23,843 bases of DNA from Verrucomicrobiota bacterium (GTDB taxonomy: Bacteria > Verrucomicrobiota > Verrucomicrobiia > Opitutales > Opitutaceae): NCBI GenBank assembly GCA_023426435.1, contig JAFAAS010000028.1:1-23843 (forward strand), written 5' to 3'. This document shows positions 21,831-23,843 of the stretch, in pieces. Numbering within the stretch: the stretch's first letter is position 1; the number at the start of each line of letters is the position of its first letter. The position numbers and the translations under genes are program-made. The notes beneath the pieces are model-generated. The model was not told the origin of the DNA. It did no database searches and saw only the letters and a program-made list of their open reading frames with translations.

Positions 21831-23174
21831 ATGAGCAACGGCCCCGGCCAGTCCACGCCTCCTCCGACTTCGACCGCCCTCGCGACGATCATCAAACCGA
21901 CCGATCTCCGCGGCATCCTCCAATACGTGCCGCGCTTCCAGGGCCAGATCTTCGTCATCGCCATCGATGGCTCCATCGTCGCCGACGAAAATTTCGCCAA
22001 CCTCCTCGTCGACCTCGCCGTCCTCCGCTCCCTCGACATCAAGCTCGTCCTCGTCCACGGCATCGGCCAGCAGATCCAGGAGCTCTCCACGAGCCGCAGT
22101 ATCCCGATTTCAAATACCGACGGCACCGGCGTCACCGACGCCCCCACGCTCGACCTTGCCATCCGCGCCTCCTCCCGCGTCTCGCACGCGCTCATCGAGG
22201 GTCTCACGCAAAACTCCCTGAAATGCGCCGTCACCAACTCCGTGCGCGCCCTTCCCCTCGGCATCATCCGCGGCGTCGATCAACAATTCACCGGCCGCGT
22301 CGATCGCATCGATAAGGATTTCCTCACCGGCCTCATCGATCGCGATGTCGTTCCCATCCTTTCGCCCATCGGCTTCGGCCCCGACGGCCGCTCGCTCCGC
22401 GTCAACTCCGACCTGCTCGCCGCCGAGCTCGCCGAAGCCCTCCAAGCCACCAAGGTCATCTATCTCACTCCGCACGCCGGCCTGGTCATCGACGGCGAAT
22501 TCCGCCGCGACATCTCCGTCGACGCCATGCGCAAGCTCCTCGCCGAGCGCCCCGAATCCGTCGCCGAAGCCACGCGCAGCAAAGCCGTCCACGCCGTCAA
22601 AGCCATCGAGACCGGCACCCCGCGCGTCCACATCGTCGATGGCCGCATCTTCGACGGTCTCCTCAACGAGGTCTTTTCCAACGAGGGCGTCGGCTCGCTC
22701 GTTTACGGCAACGACTACCAACAAATCCGCAAAGCCCGCAAAAGCGACGTCCGACTGATCTACAGCCTCACGCGCAGCGCCGTCCGCCGCGAAGAGCTGC
22801 TCCACCGCACGCAGCAAGCGATCGAAAAAAATATCGACCAGTTCTTCGTTTTCGAAATCGACGAAAACATCATCGCCTGCGTTACGCTCTACTTCTACCC
22901 CGACAAACCCGGCCTCGCCGAAGTCGGCTCGCTCTACGTCATGCCGTTCTATCACAACCGCGGCATCGGCAAAAAGATGGTCGAATACGCCATGCTCGTC
23001 GCGAAAGAGCGCGGAGCAAAAACCGTCATCGCGCTCTCGACCCAAAGTTTCGGTTTCTTCCAAAACGTCCTCGGCTTCGAAGAGGTCGACAAATCCCTCC
23101 TCCCCGAAGCCCGCCTCAAGACCTACGAAGAAAGCGGCCGCAACGCCAAAGTCCTCCGCAAACACCTCGCCTGA
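21831..23174 (+). CDS. argA: Amino-acid N-acetyltransferase (N-acetylglutamate synthase)
   Basis: Makes N-acetylglutamate from acetyl-CoA and glutamate, the first step of the acetylated arginine pathway; cytoplasmic. It is 447 aa, the ArgA two-domain form. Residues 20-285 are an amino-acid-kinase-like domain ('KLVLVHGIGQQIQE' at 71-84, 'DRDVVPILSPIGFGPDG' and 'VNSDLLAAELAEALQATKVI'); in this family it serves for arginine feedback and assembly. Residues 295-447 are the GNAT acetyltransferase domain, with the acetyl-CoA pyrophosphate loop 'NRGIGKK' (376-382) after 'EVGSLYVMPFYH' and 'TQSFGFFQNVLGFEEVDKSL' near the end. The ATG at 21831 is the first in frame. No arginine operator could be identified, and no other arg gene is nearby. 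Confidence 0.95.
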   Translation: MSNGPGQSTPPPTSTALATIIKPTDLRGILQYVPRFQGQIFVIAIDGSIVADENFANLLVDLAVLRSLDIKLVLVHGIGQQIQELSTSRSIPISNTDGTGVTDAPTLDLAIRASSRVSHALIEGLTQNSLKCAVTNSVRALPLGIIRGVDQQFTGRVDRIDKDFLTGLIDRDVVPILSPIGFGPDGRSLRVNSDLLAAELAEALQATKVIYLTPHAGLVIDGEFRRDISVDAMRKLLAERPESVAEATRSKAVHAVKAIETGTPRVHIVDGRIFDGLLNEVFSNEGVGSLVYGNDYQQIRKARKSDVRLIYSLTRSAVRREELLHRTQQAIEKNIDQFFVFEIDENIIACVTLYFYPDKPGLAEVGSLYVMPFYHNRGIGKKMVEYAMLVAKERGAKTVIALSTQSFGFFQNVLGFEEVDKSLLPEARLKTYEESGRNAKVLRKHLA

Positions 23175-23197
23175 CTCGCGCATTCCGCCGCCCCCGT

Positions 23198-23225
23198 TTG
23201 TCATTCCGAGCGAAGCGAAGAAGCC
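23198..23225 (+). repeat. Interspersed repeat, copy 2 (diverged)
   Basis: TTGTCATTCCGAGCGAAGCG followed by AAGAAGCC. It differs from copy 1 by C for T in the left arm and by GCC for TCC at the end. It lies 24 bp after the argA stop and 13 bp before copy 3. Confidence 0.78.
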
Positions 23226-23237
23226 CGTCGCCCACCT

Positions 23238-23269
23238 TTGTCATTCTGAGCGGAGCGAAGAATCCACGG
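23238..23269 (+). repeat. Interspersed repeat, copy 3
   Basis: TTGTCATTCTGAGCGGAGCG followed by AAGAATCCACGG. It matches copy 1 at all but one base over 32 bp. It lies downstream (3') of the GIY-YIG gene, with copy 2 beside it. Confidence 0.85.
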
Positions 23270-23324
23270 CTGCGAACGTCCTTGAGCAGGCGCATGCGCG
23301 AACCCGTGCGAGCGCGGGCTTGCG

Positions 23325-23642
23325 TTACGCTCCGTCATACCAACCCGCGCTCAAGTCATCCCATTCGGGGTTCTCGCGCTCAATCAGCGCAATTTTTCGC
23401 GCGCGCAGCCATCCCTTGATCTCGGTTTCGCGCGCGATCGCATTCGTCACGTCGCGAAACTCCTCAAACCAAACGAGCCACTCGATCGCGTAGCGTCGCG
23501 TGAAGCTATCCGCCTGCTTGCTCTTGTGCTGCCAAACTCGCTTTCGCAGCGAATTCGTCACGCCCGTGTAAACCGCCCCACGCTTCCGATTCGCGAGAAT
23601 ATACACCCAATAACTCCGATGCGTCTCCGGCACATCGCTCAC
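23325..23642 (-). CDS. Small GIY-YIG nuclease family protein
   Basis: 105-aa single-domain GIY-YIG protein, the fold of homing-type and UvrC nucleases. 'SYWVYILANRKRGAVYTGVT' (10-29) carries the paired motif (VYI and VYTG replacing GIY-YIG). It is followed by 'NSLRKRVWQHKS' with the conserved Arg (R33 or R35) and His, then 'AIARETEIKGWLRARKIALI' with the catalytic Glu region, and 'NPEWDDL', the usual end of this subfamily. Start is GTG 23642, because an in-frame TAA lies directly before it. Three interspersed repeats bracket it: two downstream (23198, 23238) and one 9 bp upstream (23652). No ribosome binding site. Native substrate is unknown; a link with the repeats is proposed in the findings. 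Confidence 0.88.
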   Translation of the reverse strand: MSDVPETHRSYWVYILANRKRGAVYTGVTNSLRKRVWQHKSKQADSFTRRYAIEWLVWFEEFRDVTNAIARETEIKGWLRARKIALIERENPEWDDLSAGWYDGA

Positions 23643-23843
23643 TTACCGCGTTTGTCATTCTGAGCGAAGCGAAGAATCCACGCGTCCGCCCTCCCCCATC
23701 CTCCGCGAGCTACTAGGCCGGACTCGTGCAGTTGGAGGCGGAGGAGCGAGGAGAGATCGGCGAACCAGACGGTGAACGACGAACCGAAGGCGGGCTGAAT
23801 GAAGCCCGTCGAGGTGAGGAGGGCACCGTATGGCCGCCGAGAT
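23639..23843 (-). CDS. Possible C-terminal fragment of a gene entering from the right edge
   Basis: A frame open from the window edge to TGA at 23641-23639 reads 'RRPYGALLTSTGFIQPAFGS' then SFTVWFADLSSLLRLQLHESG, with strongly G/C-ending codons as in true genes here. The tail reads through interspersed repeat copy 4 as WILRFAQNDK. The coding look fades after about residue 50, at CTA GTA GCT, so either the gene was extended by the repeat or it is not a gene. Function unrecognised. Confidence 0.3.
   Translation of the reverse strand, partial: SRRPYGALLTSTGFIQPAFGSSFTVWFADLSSLLRLQLHESGLVARGGWGRADAWILRFAQNDKRGK
23652..23682 (+). repeat. Interspersed repeat, copy 4
   Basis: TTGTCATTCTGAGCGAAGCG followed by AAGAATCCACG. 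It is identical to copy 1 over 31 bp although 22 kb apart. It sits 9 bp upstream of the GIY-YIG start codon, in the opposite orientation to the gene. Confidence 0.86.

Noticed and set aside
23296..23320. Terminator for the GIY-YIG gene (CCCGTGC/GCGCGGG hairpin, with one G-T pair)
   Set aside because: It has a very small loop and no T tract on either strand; it may be another small palindrome.

Overview
The window is very GC-rich (third codon positions are dominated by C and G) and looks like a chromosomal segment of a Verrucomicrobiota bacterium, most likely family Opitutaceae. The grounds are a TonB-dependent receptor with the 'LSPFEV...GYTATSTLAGSR' entry sequence I associate with Opitutus-like genomes, a bacterial family B DNA polymerase, a ClpS/DUF2017-type pair, and a DUF5069 protein. 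The taxonomic call is inference. Almost no start codon has a Shine-Dalgarno sequence; the clear exception is the second gene of the isoquinoline-oxidoreductase-like pair.

Layout. 1-2956 (minus): a photolyase cut by the left edge, and glycogen synthase glgA. 3266-7309 (plus): a TonB-dependent outer-membrane receptor and an exported esterase, each followed by a clear intrinsic terminator. 7498-11496 (plus): RNase R, an exported protein with two TonB_C-like domains, and a DUF5069 protein. 11720-14463 (plus): a translationally coupled [2Fe-2S]/molybdopterin oxidoreductase pair (IorAB-like), then a terminator. 14624-15106 (plus): an unrecognised 160-aa protein. 15187-20965 (minus): family B DNA polymerase, a small membrane protein, a 6S RNA with a recognisable promoter, a DUF2017-like protein overlapping clpS, and prolyl-tRNA synthetase. 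21100-23174 (plus): an unrecognised membrane-anchored protein and N-acetylglutamate synthase argA. 23325-23642 (minus): a small GIY-YIG nuclease. A possible partial frame runs off the right edge.

Most protein genes are housekeeping (DNA repair and replication, RNA decay, protein quality control, translation, arginine and glycogen synthesis). The unusual content lies in the DNA between and inside them. (1) Seven GTAG-headed REP-like hairpins all lie in the same orientation; one is inserted in frame in the RNase R linker and one abuts the clpS start codon. (2) Four copies of a GTCATTCTGAGCGAAGCGAA-type interspersed repeat occur, three of them bracketing the GIY-YIG gene within about 0.5 kb. (3) Degenerate six- and seven-base-period arrays lie next to the 6S RNA, after proS and before the 21100 gene, two of them arranged as inverted arms. 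(4) A 16-bp direct repeat lies upstream of the TonB-dependent receptor.

The 6S RNA was recognised from its 181-nt length, closing stem, 5' and 3' consensus-like blocks and a correctly placed sigma70-type promoter. It is the best-supported non-coding gene here.
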